15,187 nt of DNA from Globomyces pollinis-pini (taxonomy: Eukaryota > Chytridiomycota > Chytridiomycetes > Rhizophydiales > Globomycetaceae), in the NCBI GenBank assembly GCA_025399215.1, contig MU621467.1, positions 1 to 15,187 of the forward strand, written 5' to 3'. Below, one piece after another: positions 1 through 9,344 of this stretch. The position numbers and the translations under genes were made by a program. The notes under the pieces were generated by a model. That model worked only from the letters and a program-made list of their open reading frames with translations. It was not told where the DNA came from and searched no databases. The first letter of the stretch is position 1; each line of letters opens with the position of its first letter.

Positions 1-40
1 TTATATTACCGGTTGGATAGGATGATGCATCTGCATATAA

Positions 41-125
41 GCGTGACGGAAAATTTATACCATCTGGCTCCTATTTGATATTTTAAATTGGTGGACAATC
101 TATAATTAAGTTAATTATAAGTTAA
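41..125 (+). repeat. Direct repeat, copy 1 (about 85 bp)
   Basis: Copy 1 starts with GCGTGACGGAAAATTTA and continues through CATCTGGC to a well conserved block, ATTGGTGGACAATCTATAAT, at about 87-106. Similarity then fades over the next 20 bases. The partner copy lies 770 bp downstream in the same orientation. The pair could be the ends of a decayed mobile element or a dispersed repeat; no coding remnant lies between the copies. Confidence 0.7.
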
Positions 126-810
126 CATGGTAGGATCTATTCAGATAATTCTTTACATAGCAAAATACAACAAGGGGATTTGGAACTACCTGGTGATATT
201 CAGCTAAAACAACATGATTAGAGAAGACTATAGTGTTTTGATTTAGTATTTGATTTGAATTGATAGTAGATACCAGCGTAGTTTAAGTTCTGTTAATACG
301 TCAAGTTTATATGTATTGTTGATTCTATTTAGTTGGTAGAACATGATAGATAAGGAATATACAACAGCGTCAATTATTGATTGAATTAGACGGGAAAGTT
401 GCATTCGTGATGAAGAAAATGTGTTATTGGTACTACGACAAATTGGAATAGTATGGTAAGAATCTTAACGTACTGATTTTGAAATGTATTCAACATCATC
501 AATATCGAGTTTGGTCAGTACTAATTCCGACATGGTGACTGGTTACAAGGTAATTAGTAATGCGTAAAGTTAGTGCTAGGGGCCTGATCCAGTAACACCA
601 ACACTATTTTAAAGATAGAAGATATTATGTTATTTCGAGTAAATGAACTTAGTGCGTTTTGCTATCTCTGGAATTGGTATACTTTGTTATACTTATATGT
701 ATAGGCAACCTAAAATGTGAATATTCACTAACAAAATTGGTTATTCGATTTGAATAGTTGGGTATTATGATGTATCTAAAGCATATCCGAGTGAACTAGC
801 AGCTCAAAAA

Positions 811-902
811 GCGTGACGGAAAATTTACATCATCTGGCCTCTTCCTTTTTGATATTTCACATTGGTGGACAATCTATAATTTAGTCAAGTATAAAATGAT
901 AG
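811..902 (+). repeat. Direct repeat, copy 2 (about 90 bp)
   Basis: This is the second copy of the repeat at 41-125. It opens with the same GCGTGACGGAAAATTTA and shares the ATTGGTGGACAATCTATAAT block (861-880). It carries a few extra bases in the pyrimidine-rich middle. The outer right edge is imprecise because similarity decays gradually. Confidence 0.7.
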
Positions 903-1358
903 ATACTAGTGTTACTTATTGAATGACTTAAATGCGGATGTAGCAATCTCGGATTGATTTAATTAGTAAGATGAACGGATATTTCTCAAATCAGTGTATT
1001 AATGTTACACATCCTCTTGTTTGATTCGCACGTCAGTCTTTAGGCGAATATAAATTTCCTGAAAGACACCGCACCAATATCCCCAAATATAATACTTTAT
1101 CATTAAAATAGTCGAAGAGATTCTATGAAATTACTATACAGATTGTATCACTGTATAGTTTAAACACCATGAACCCTCTCTATTGAAACTATAATAATCT
1201 ACACGATATTCTGTAATCTAACCCAGCATTTACTCCATCACTTTATCATAAACTGAGGTGATTTGTCCACCCTTTCCTTTAAACTTTTACGTGTTATTCG
1301 TTTCATTTGAATTAAAATCGGCGTTCATGTGACTGAATTTTATCCACTTTTCACAAAC

Positions 1359-2155
1359 ATGCAAGAGAGAGAACGAAGCACATATTCTTACACTTACAAC
1401 AGAAAATCAAATTCACCCATACGAACCAAGGATTTAAAAGAAGATTTTGTGGATAAGGGAGAGAACGAGGGTGAAGATGATTCAAAGGAGGGATTATTTG
1501 AATGTAATATTTGCTTAGACATGGTACATTCTTTTAAATTTCCTGATTAATAAGGCATCTAATCCAGTTGTTACTTTATGTGGACATTTATATTGCTGGC
1601 CTGTAAGTTTTTGTTTTATCTAAACCTTCAAGTGGTATGTTTGTTACAATTTACCTAATTCCTTAAAATAGTTTAAATCAGTGGTTGAAATCCAAACTTC
1701 CAACTTCCAATGCTTGTCCTGTTTGTGTATGGATTCTTGTTTCTTAACTTTAGAAATCAGGAGTGAAGAAAGAATCAGTAATTCCAATCTACGTTCGAGG
1801 AAGAGATAATAAAGATCCAAGGTTCTTAATTATAGTTAATAAATGTTTAGGAAAGAACCTGAAGAGGCAAGGCCAAGTGGACAACACAACGAAGTACCAC
1901 CCCTTAACAACAGGCGATTTGGACTATTCCCTGGAACTTGGGATAACAATGGTGGCGGATTCTCATTGAACGTTGGTTTTTTTCCATTCTTTCCAATGGC
2001 AGGCATTCATATTGTAATATTGTGTTAATTTCATTGATTTTTAGGGTGGTGGAAATATGGGCCAATTAAACTCAACCGAAGAAGTTCAAGCATTCATGTC
2101 CAGGGTGTTGCTAATGTTTGCCACTCTGATACTTGTCACTATAATTTTATATTAA
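1359..2155 (+). CDS. RNF5: RING-type E3 ubiquitin ligase, RNF5/RMA1 type, ER-membrane anchored
   Basis: Exons are 1359-1523, 1555-1602, 1633-1634, 1672-1726, 1754-1821, 1851-2013 and 2045-2155, giving 203 aa. The protein has an acidic N-terminus, then a C3HC4 RING finger with ligands C49, C52, C64, H66, C69, C72, C87 and C90. The typical family motifs CGHLYCWP, CPVC and VIPIYVRG follow. A Gly/Phe/Pro-rich linker leads to a C-terminal membrane segment at about 188-203. RNF5/RMA1 ligases sit in the ER membrane and ubiquitinate misfolded proteins for ERAD; this role is inferred from family. Introns are 31, 30, 37, 27, 29 and 31 nt. C72 exists only if the 2-nt exon TG at 1633-1634 is used. The first in-frame ATG after an upstream stop (1308) is 1359. 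The gene converges on Nse4. Confidence 0.9.
1633..1634 (+). other. 2-nt microexon (TG) in the RING gene
   Basis: The bases between CWP (ending 1602) and LNQW (from 1673) split into two canonical introns, 1603-1632 (GTAAGT...AAG, 30 nt) and 1635-1671 (GTATGT...TAG, 37 nt), around the dinucleotide TG. TG plus T1672 gives TGT, the zinc-ligand cysteine expected between P and L. Each half has its own branch-like motif (CTAAAC and CTAAT). Removing 1603-1671 as one intron shifts the frame and loses the rest of the RING. Using only the first intron reaches a stop. Confidence 0.8.
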
Positions 2156-2161
2156 ACTGTC

Positions 2162-2167
2162 AATAAA
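2162..2167 (+). terminator. AATAAA polyadenylation signal of the RING gene
   Basis: A canonical AATAAA hexamer lies 6 bases after the stop codon (2153-2155), in the 111-bp gap between two convergent genes. Confidence 0.5.
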
Positions 2168-2266
2168 TAACCAAAATGTCATTATTCAATTACATTTTTC
2201 TAGCGAAGTTGAGCATTATATTAAAAAATATTGTGTGTTTCAAACAGAATGTGTATAATGATTGCC

Positions 2267-3397
2267 TTAAAGTACGATGGTAGTGTCGCGATGTGGAATT
2301 ATCGATTCAGTAATAGAATATAGTTCAATGGCCTTCTAATAAAATAGTTTAAACATAAGGAAACTCTTACTCGCCAAATATCCATATCTAATTGCAAAAT
2401 ATTTTGAAGTTTGGAAAAGTCTTCCTCCTGTTGTTCTTCTAAAGTAGGTGGTTCACAAGTTTCTAAAATTGTTAATATGAAACAAACGTGAAGTACCTGT
2501 ATATAAGTATTAAAGTGATATAATTTACCTAATACAAGTTCACCTGATTCTTCGCTTTCCTCAATTGAGACTTTTGCATCACGAACCAAAAACGATAAAT
2601 GAAACAGATTTTCAACCGTTTGTCCAAAGGATAAAGGATTAACAATAAATTTGAAAAAGTTGATTGGTTCGACTTGAGTCAGTCTATGGTATACCCGCTG
2701 AACGTTCAATGACGTCTCGTTGGAATCCCGATCAATGTCTTTATCAGTCAGCTATAATAAAACTAAAACATAAAAAATACTTGGTCAGGACGTTTTAATT
2801 CAAGTTTGTCTTTGTTTAATCTTAATCCAGTCTTTCTAGCTGCTCTTACTTTCGGTTCAACTCCTAGTGGACCAAACCTATTGTAACCAATCAGTATTTA
2901 TATAACTTTTACATAAAACTAACAGCTGGTACTTGAGAGCAACATCCTTTAACTAAAGATGTTAGTCCATTCCAATTTGATTCGTCCTCTGAAATCTTAT
3001 TCATCAACTTTGCAATATACTCATCGATATCAAACCCAACCCCTCCTAGCTTCATTTTTTGAGCTTTTTGAGCTGCAATATCTATTGTTTTCAAGATAAA
3101 GGTTGAATCCAACACAGCTTCTTGAGTGGTCTTCACTAACTTTGTCAAGACACTTCAATCAAACCCTTATCAAACAATTCATTTCCTTTCTGTAATCTCT
3201 CCAGTAATTTCGATGGATCACCATTCAATAATTGTTGTTTTTCTCCTAGAAACTGTTGGAAAGTTAAAAATCAAACCTTCGATATTAGTCGTCAATTCCC
3301 TATAGCAAGCTCTCAAACGTCGCTTTTCATCCAAAGTCTGCCGGTCTCCATTTGCTCTTTTCTTTCCTTTATTCTCCATTTCTTGAGATCCAATCAT
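2267..3397 (-). CDS. NSE4: Nse4, kleisin subunit of the SMC5-SMC6 complex
   Basis: Exons in transcription order are 3397-3277, 3245-3165, 3135-2913, 2877-2781, 2751-2529, 2462-2371 and 2335-2267, giving 301 aa. The N-terminal part has the family's LRACYREL start and KTTQEAVLDS...KLGGVGFDIDEYIAKL (from about residue 69). The C-terminal Nse4 domain has INFFKFIVNP (204-213), LSFLVRD (226-232) and the terminal ITESIIPHR (287-295). Nse4 bridges the Smc5 and Smc6 heads with Nse1/Nse3 in DNA repair; that is family knowledge. Introns are 31, 29, 35, 29, 32+34 and 35 nt; the 66-nt gap at 2463-2528 is two abutting introns. The start could instead be in-frame ATGs at 3379 or at 3460, which overlaps the previous gene's stop. 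Length is typical of the family or slightly short. Confidence 0.9.
2463..2528 (-). other. Two abutting introns with no exon between (AG|GT junction) in NSE4
   Basis: On the minus strand 2528-2497 is a 32-nt GT...CAG unit and 2496-2463 a 34-nt GT...TAG unit, joined directly as CAG|GTACTT. Each has a branch-like motif (TTAAT and TTAAC) and a normal length for this locus. Removing only one gives a premature stop. Removing both restores SGELVL-E-TCEPPTLEE. Retaining all 66 nt is also open, adding 22 residues. Confidence 0.7.
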
Positions 3398-3449
3398 AAA
3401 GTCTTTGATAGAAATCGGACAAAAACAAAATTGAATGAAATGCAATATA

Positions 3450-5879
3450 TTAAACTTCATAATCTCCGGTTGAATTGACCCAATCTTTAAATTCAGACTG
3501 GATTGAATGAAAACTGCCGGTCAGCATTTGCTGTCCCGGATTTTCAATAATCCAACTATCATTCAGTGTCAAACCAGTCACAGAAAACCCATCAATAGCT
3601 GCTATTGGACGATCTCCTGCTAATACCAATTCCACCAACTCGCTAAAAATTATTGGATCGAGCCACACTGATTCTATTTCAAACTCTTCATGCTGCAAAG
3701 GGCCATAAAATCGTTGATTAGAATAATGTTGGTTAAAATTGTCAAGATACTGTCCAATTCTGGCCATTGGCCAATTTGGGCCTCTTGGGATTTTTAATGT
3801 GAAATAGTTCGCCATTGAGTATTGCTCTTGTTCTTCAATTCGGTCCAGATCAATAATTTCTTGTTGACCTTTGTATTCTTCATGATAAGAATCGACAGTA
3901 TCCAAATCACTTTCATTTTCATCTTCTTCATCAGAACTTTCAGACAGATAACCTCTGGAAGACACTCTACACTGTTCCTCACCCCAATATTGCCTTTTAT
4001 TGAACCCGACAAACATTCCACGCTCTAGAGCCATCAAGCGACGGAGACCCGTAGCCTCTGAAAACCAAACTTCTTTAAATCGAATATTTTTCCTAGAAAC
4101 ACCAGGTACAAGCACACCAAATCCTCGCTTCGAATACTTGTACAAACGGTATTCATAACTAGGGGACCGACGGGTTATATCAATTACATTATATCCAGTA
4201 ATAACCGATCTAACAAATCTGGGTAATCCATAAACGTCCTTCCCGTCATAACCAACACTACAACTGTCTATATCAAATCCAATCAATATTTCTGCAGGTG
4301 ATTTATACAATCTTAATATAACTTGTAGCTGACGATGTGGATGTGGCCGGATAATTGTAATTGTATGTCGAGACCTAACAAACAGGACTTCGTCAGAAGT
4401 TTGTAAGAGAAGCTCTTCGCAAAACTGTGCTACCCTTGCAGTAGCAGCGACAGGATCTGTTATACCATACACGAAGATATCAATATCCGAGTTATAAAAG
4501 CCACTATTGGTAAACTGCTCTTCTAAATCTTTGGAACTGTCAAAGGGTTGTAATGCAGCTAAAACAGCCCCACCAGCAAAGAATAAGTTGTCCAAGCAAA
4601 TGTTTTGGAAAATACCACCAGTAAAGTGATTCCATTGAATTTTAAATTGTTCCTGTCCACATATGGTTTTTTGATTGAACTCCAATTTAGGTTTGAAAAA
4701 GTACATGTTATTTTCAAGATCCGGTTGAAGTGGATCTGCCAGATAATCAGAAATTGAAATATGAATCTTTTCCAAAAGTAGATAAGGATTATCAAGTATT
4801 GGGGACGATCTATTTTCCACAAATAATTCACGATAGCTATTTTCTAAATAAGTGTAATACTGATCAACTGTCACACCATCTTTCCAATCAGGGATACCAT
4901 TATTTTCCACCAACACTTTGAATGGTCTATATCGTATTTGGGGTAGAAAGTCAGGTAGTCGACTCTCTAATAAAGATCCCAACAGTTCAACATTGTCCAA
5001 TGGATATTCATTCAGTGCTTGGATGATTTTTGCATTTGAAAGGCTTGCAAGTGATGGAATACCTGGTAATTCATTCTCGCTTTCGACAAACATATGATAG
5101 GCATCTAATGCAGTTGGCCTTTCCAATGGTTCCACATATGTCATCTTTGACAGCAATTCCGATAGTTTTGTCAATTGATCTGGAGATCCTTTTACTAGTC
5201 CATAAGAGAGTACATCTTGGAGCATTCGACCTGCAGCATACACATCCACAGCTAAACATTAATCTTCTAAAGGCTTACCCGCAGTTAAATCATCACCATC
5301 ATTACAGACCTCTGGAGCTCTATAAACTGAAGAAATCAATCCATTCTTGATTTTTCCATGTTCATCCATTTTTACAGCATACTGGAAATCAATTAAATGA
5401 GAGCACCGATATTTGATGCAAACGTTACCACCATGAATGTTCATATGAATGTATCCTCTTTCATGCATTCTGCACAAATTCAGCATTAAAGTGGTAAACA
5501 AAATCTTAAATTCAACCCAAGTGAAGCACATCTTATTGGTGATCATATCTCGTATTGAATCTCCAACATCTGAAATTATAAATCCAGCAAAGTCTAATGC
5601 CGGTTCCTCACCAAATTCAAAACAATCTTCGGTATTTAAAAAAGGAGTACAATCCAGTATTTGAGTTATTTCCATCTCTGGTATGTCTGATGTCGGAATT
5701 ATCTTCATATATTGGATACTGACTGTGTCATAATCAGGTTCTTCATCAGGTTCATCACACATGAACTGAAGCTTGAAGACAAACCTCGTTCTTTTATCTG
5801 ATATACAAGTGATGGATTCAAGTCCTACGAAATATCTTTCAATTGTAGAAAGAAATATTTCTTTCAAGTTACCAGACAT
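3450..5879 (-). CDS. Pseudokinase fused to a nucleotidyltransferase-like domain
   Basis: Exons are 5879-5279 and 5251-3450, with one 27-nt intron, giving 800 aa. Residues 1 to about 255 follow the protein-kinase fold: a VSIQYMK-like beta-3 strand (K59), HMNIHGGN in place of HRDLKPxN (catalytic Asp to Asn147), DFQ in place of DFG, YRAPE (186-190), and DVYAAG plus ERPTALDA of the C-lobe. The glycine-rich loop is degenerate. Loss of the catalytic Asp suggests a pseudokinase. After a linker, FFAGGAVLAAL (GG 427-428) and SDIDIFVYG (D456, D458) form a Pol-beta-type nucleotidyltransferase signature. GFDIDSC (D527, D529) may give a third acidic position, and PSYEYRLYKY follows. An acidic stretch lies near 638-652. 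The C-terminal 150 residues are unrecognised. No signal peptide or membrane segment is seen. Substrate and role are unknown. A 9-codon upstream ORF lies in the leader. Confidence 0.85.
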
Positions 5880-5892
5880 TGAATGAATTTGG

Positions 5893-5922
5893 TCAAGTTT
5901 TTTTTGAATATGCAAAAATCAT
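5893..5922 (-). other. Short upstream ORF in the leader of the pseudokinase gene
   Basis: An ATG at 5922-5920 opens 9 codons followed by TGA, out of frame with the main start at 5879 and ending 13 bases before it. If the transcript begins upstream of 5922 it would be met first by scanning ribosomes. Whether it is transcribed cannot be seen. Confidence 0.3.
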
Positions 5923-5949
5923 GGCAACTATCAGAAAACGATTTTTTTA

Positions 5950-8402
5950 TTATAACATAGCTTGAAATCCGTAAATATATTCACGAAGCTTATAGTAATC
6001 TTCGTGTACTTTACCTTCAACGGTGATGTTACCTTCAGGGTTTTTTTTAATTACAAATGAATTATTCACCACCAAAATACCACCAGCTGCAAATTGAGCA
6101 TTATAGCCTGCCGAAGTCAAGTGTCTTTTCAATTCTGAAAGCTTGATATCTCCAATGGATACTGGTGTTCTTGATTTTTGTTGTGCAGATGAAATAGGAT
6201 CTAAAAAGAGTCGAGTTCCATTTGGTGTTTCTTCGGTCCGAATCTGACCAGTTATGTAACTCAAACTATAGTCATTCAACTATCGGTCAGCAAAAAGATT
6301 CGATTACATGAGAGAGTCGAAGAGAAGAAAATAGAGCATCGGTAAGTACGACCTGATACAGATTTCCGGCAGCAGATACGTCCACGCATTCATATAGGGA
6401 AGGTGTGAATATTTCTAAAGTCTTGTTGGCATCTTGAATTGATTGCGCTAAAAAGTCGGTTGATTCAGCAGATCCATGAACAATCATCTAACATTACAAC
6501 AAAAAATCCTTACCAATTTTTTTGGTGCTACTTGCTGAAAAATATTTCTCATGGACGGACCTGAGAAATTAATACACTTTAACAATACCATCTGATCGGC
6601 CTTCAAAATCTATAAATTGGACTAAACATCGAAGTTGAAGTAAATGGTCTCGTGAGATATACTTTGAAGGAATAACTGGAGCTTTAGACACCTCTACGTT
6701 ATTGAAAATCGGTAATTCGATATCCTAAATTGTAAGCTTTACAAAAATTTAGAACCATAAATTCCTCAATAGCTTTGGTTTGTTCAAACTTTGAAAACAT
6801 GGTAATATCTACAACTTCTCCGTAATCATCTTGAACATGACGACTTTCGTAAACTGGATACATTCGATATACTTGAGACTGTTTGAAGAATCCTTTCCTA
6901 TTGCCTTGATCCTTTACATATATATCATATGAATGTCCCACAGCACCAGATTCCTCTATTTCTTCATCTGAATCTGTTTCTTCTATATCACTGGTGACCA
7001 TTCGCTCAACTTGTTTTTCAGCTTCTTTCTGCTTCAAACTTTCTTCCTCCAAAAAAGCGTTTAGTTCTTCACCCTCCAAAGGAACTCTTTTATGCAGCTA
7101 ACAGGTAAATAATATCCAATCAAAAATACTTTTAATGGAATGTCCAATTGCAATTGAACTGTCGGATTGCTCCCATCCGAGAGTTTTTTCCATTGCTGGT
7201 ATATTTGATTTCCCAGGGATGGTACTGGTGGTTTTTCGGGAAATATTAAACAATTTCCAGCTCCAGATGCCCATTCCAACAGTAAATCTTGAGAAAACCC
7301 AAAATCCAAAGCGGGAAAAGATGCCAAAACAATCTTACTTCCCATCAATTCATTAACTTCATCCATACTCTTCAGACATTTAAGATATTTGAATTCGAAC
7401 GGTAAGTCTTTGGCTGCAAACGCTTGTGCCACTGATATTAATTGAACGATGCGTACCTCCATCACCCATCCATTCTAACATACTCTTCGCACTGTTTATG
7501 GTAGCTTGTGATTGATTTGATAGAAATACTAAATGTGCAAGATTCTTTGTTTGTGCCCAATGAGTATCTAATATATATGCCAATTCTAATACACGGGTAC
7601 TAGTTTCAATGGGTATCAAAACATTAGCATTCTTGTTTAACCGATCCGTTATCAAATCTAGAGTTATTTCATATAAATGAGAGTACTAATTAATGTTTCA
7701 TCACGAACTTTTCTGGTCAACGAATCAGCAACTTGTGAGTTTAAGGCATCCGTTATTAACAATGAAGGTCTGAGTAATGTGTCAGTACCAAGCAATACTG
7801 TTCCATTTAAATGTTTTTCTTTTCGATGATTTAAATCGACTGCATATACAATATGTTCTGTGTCTTTCTTGATATTCCAAACAGTTCCTCCAATGGTATG
7901 CCCGGCACCAAACGCAGTAATAATTATACCACCGCATTTCCCTGTTACTTTAGTATCAACATATACTACCAGTTAGTCGAAACGGTTGAGAATATCGTAA
8001 TAGAGTTATTTTTTTAAACGCAATTTCTACATCATCCAAAGTTACATCTTCATATTCAACTTGATCTAATTTTGATTTTACAATATCTCTCATCAATTGT
8101 AAACCCATATCATGACAAGGAGTGGTTGCAAAACAAGGACAATCTAAACCAAATTTTGCAACAGCATTTGCAAATCCCCCAATATGATTAATATCTGCAT
8201 GAGAAAACAATACAGCATCGATTGAAGGAGCAATTCTGTGAATTAGATAAAGATGAAATTACTTTTGTAATGCAACTAAAGACTCACCTTCCAAATACCC
8301 ACAATCTAATAAAATCTTTGATTCATCAATTTCCAATAGATAACATAATGGATTCTCATCTTTTGATCCAGATAATGGAGTGAATTTAACAAACGATGTC
8401 AT
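5950..8402 (-). CDS. CPSF2: CPSF2/Cft2 (CPSF-100), cleavage and polyadenylation factor subunit
   Basis: Ten exons: 8402-8263, 8235-7970, 7941-7687, 7657-7457, 7431-7130, 7097-6756, 6724-6589, 6560-6514, 6487-6308 and 6279-5950, giving 732 aa (human CPSF2 is 782). The N-terminus [12 protein letters not shown] and LLDCG are typical. The metallo-beta-lactamase metal motif is degenerate: [10 protein letters not shown] (58-67) replaces HxHxDH, as expected for the inactive partner of CPSF73. Then come [11 protein letters not shown], the beta-CASP region with [16 protein letters not shown], the acidic [11 protein letters not shown] segment, [31 protein letters not shown], and the C-terminal KLSELKRHL...[12 protein letters not shown]. 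It acts in the nucleus in pre-mRNA 3'-end processing; this is family knowledge. Nine introns are 27, 28, 29, 25, 32, 31, 28, 26 and 28 nt. The start lies 64 bp after the DM9 gene. Confidence 0.95.
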
Positions 8403-8466
8403 TCTCTCAATAGAATTTAAAAATGAAAAAACTTGGACTTTTAAATGAGAAGGTTTTTTATTTTGC

Positions 8467-9148
8467 TTAAAGCTCGTTGGAATAAACGAGAACTTGATAG
8501 TCAGGGATGTACTTTTCCTTTTCACCAAACGAGAGATAGCAACCATCAGTATGAGATCCAACTTTACCTATTCATCTGTAAACGATACTCATAATTACCA
8601 ATATGGATACCATGTTCATAATGAGTACGTGCAATGTACAATGATTTACCATCATCAGTTCCTCCTCCAATTAGATCATGTCCTTGATATTGTCCATTCG
8701 AAACTGCCAATTTACCTAAACTTGAAACCCATTCCACAGCACTAGGGCTTCCAACTAGAATCTCATAGTTGGGTACAATATTGGCTTTCGTTCCCCAAGG
8801 AATTTCTGCTCCTTTAATGAGTAAACTGGTTTTGCCAACATGAAGTCCATTCTATGATATCAAATTGATTATTTAAAAAGTTACTTCAAAGTAAGCACGA
8901 GCAGCATAGAGTGGTAGACCATTCTTCTCATTTCCCAATTGAATAGCATTAGCAGGAATAGTATTATCAGTGACTAGAATCCAAGCTACAGCAGGAACTG
9001 GTTGTTTTTGACGAACTAAATTATGATATTCATCTGTTCTCTTTTTTGCATCAGTTTCCCATTCAGCTACAGAATTGAAGGTTAAGATTGGAGTATTCTT
9101 TAGTTGAATTTCGTATTTAACACCCTTGATTTCAATTGATTTGGCCAT
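8467..9148 (-). CDS. DM9-repeat (DUF3421) lectin-like protein, short paralogue
   Basis: Exons are 9148-8885, 8851-8599 and 8567-8467, giving 205 aa. The ATG opening MAKSIEIKG is the first in frame; no signal peptide is seen. Two DM9-type repeats are visible. The first has [18 protein letters not shown] and ends in [13 protein letters not shown]. The second has [16 protein letters not shown], then [10 protein letters not shown] and YQVLVY. DM9 proteins in invertebrates include mannose-binding lectins and immune or secretory factors; the role here is unknown. Introns (33 and 31 nt) sit at exactly the same positions and phases as the last two of the neighbouring gene, so the two arose by tandem duplication. 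Unlike that neighbour it lacks the chitin-binding N-terminus. Confidence 0.88.
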
Positions 9149-9344
9149 TTGTTTTAATTGGGTTTTTGTTGTAAAACTACAAAATGTCGAAGCCTTCTTC
9201 CCTTGGGTCACAACAATGAGATTCTATCGCGCCCAAAAAACCTCAAAAGAAACGAAATATTCGTATTGAAATGCTACATTAATATAAGAAAATGCATATT
9301 TATATTGGAAAGTACTATAGTATCTGGTCTAGTAAAAAATTATA

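Larger units (their letters stand above)
1..1358. other. AT-rich non-coding region upstream of the RING gene
   Basis: All frames on both strands are broken by frequent stops and I recognise no protein family or tRNA here. The only structure I see is a diverged direct repeat (41 to about 125 and 811 to about 902), listed separately. The last few hundred bases presumably hold the promoter of the RING gene. An in-frame TGA at 1308-1310 precedes its first ATG. Confidence 0.6.

Noticed and set aside
3140..3153. 14-nt intron in NSE4 (GTGTCTTGACAAAG)
   Set aside because: It would fix the frame, but a 29-nt GT-AG intron at 3136-3164 does so too, fits the local length and gives LFDKVKTTQEAVLD, a better family match.
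3822..4028. Plus-strand frame inside the pseudokinase-nucleotidyltransferase gene
   Set aside because: Shadow of the long minus-strand exon; hydrophobic composition comes from reading acidic codons in reverse.
6725..6742. 18-nt intron in CPSF2 (GTAAAG...TTTAG)
   Set aside because: Its length is a multiple of three and leaves the wrong frame; the 31-nt intron 6725-6755 joins EEFM to DIELPIF correctly.
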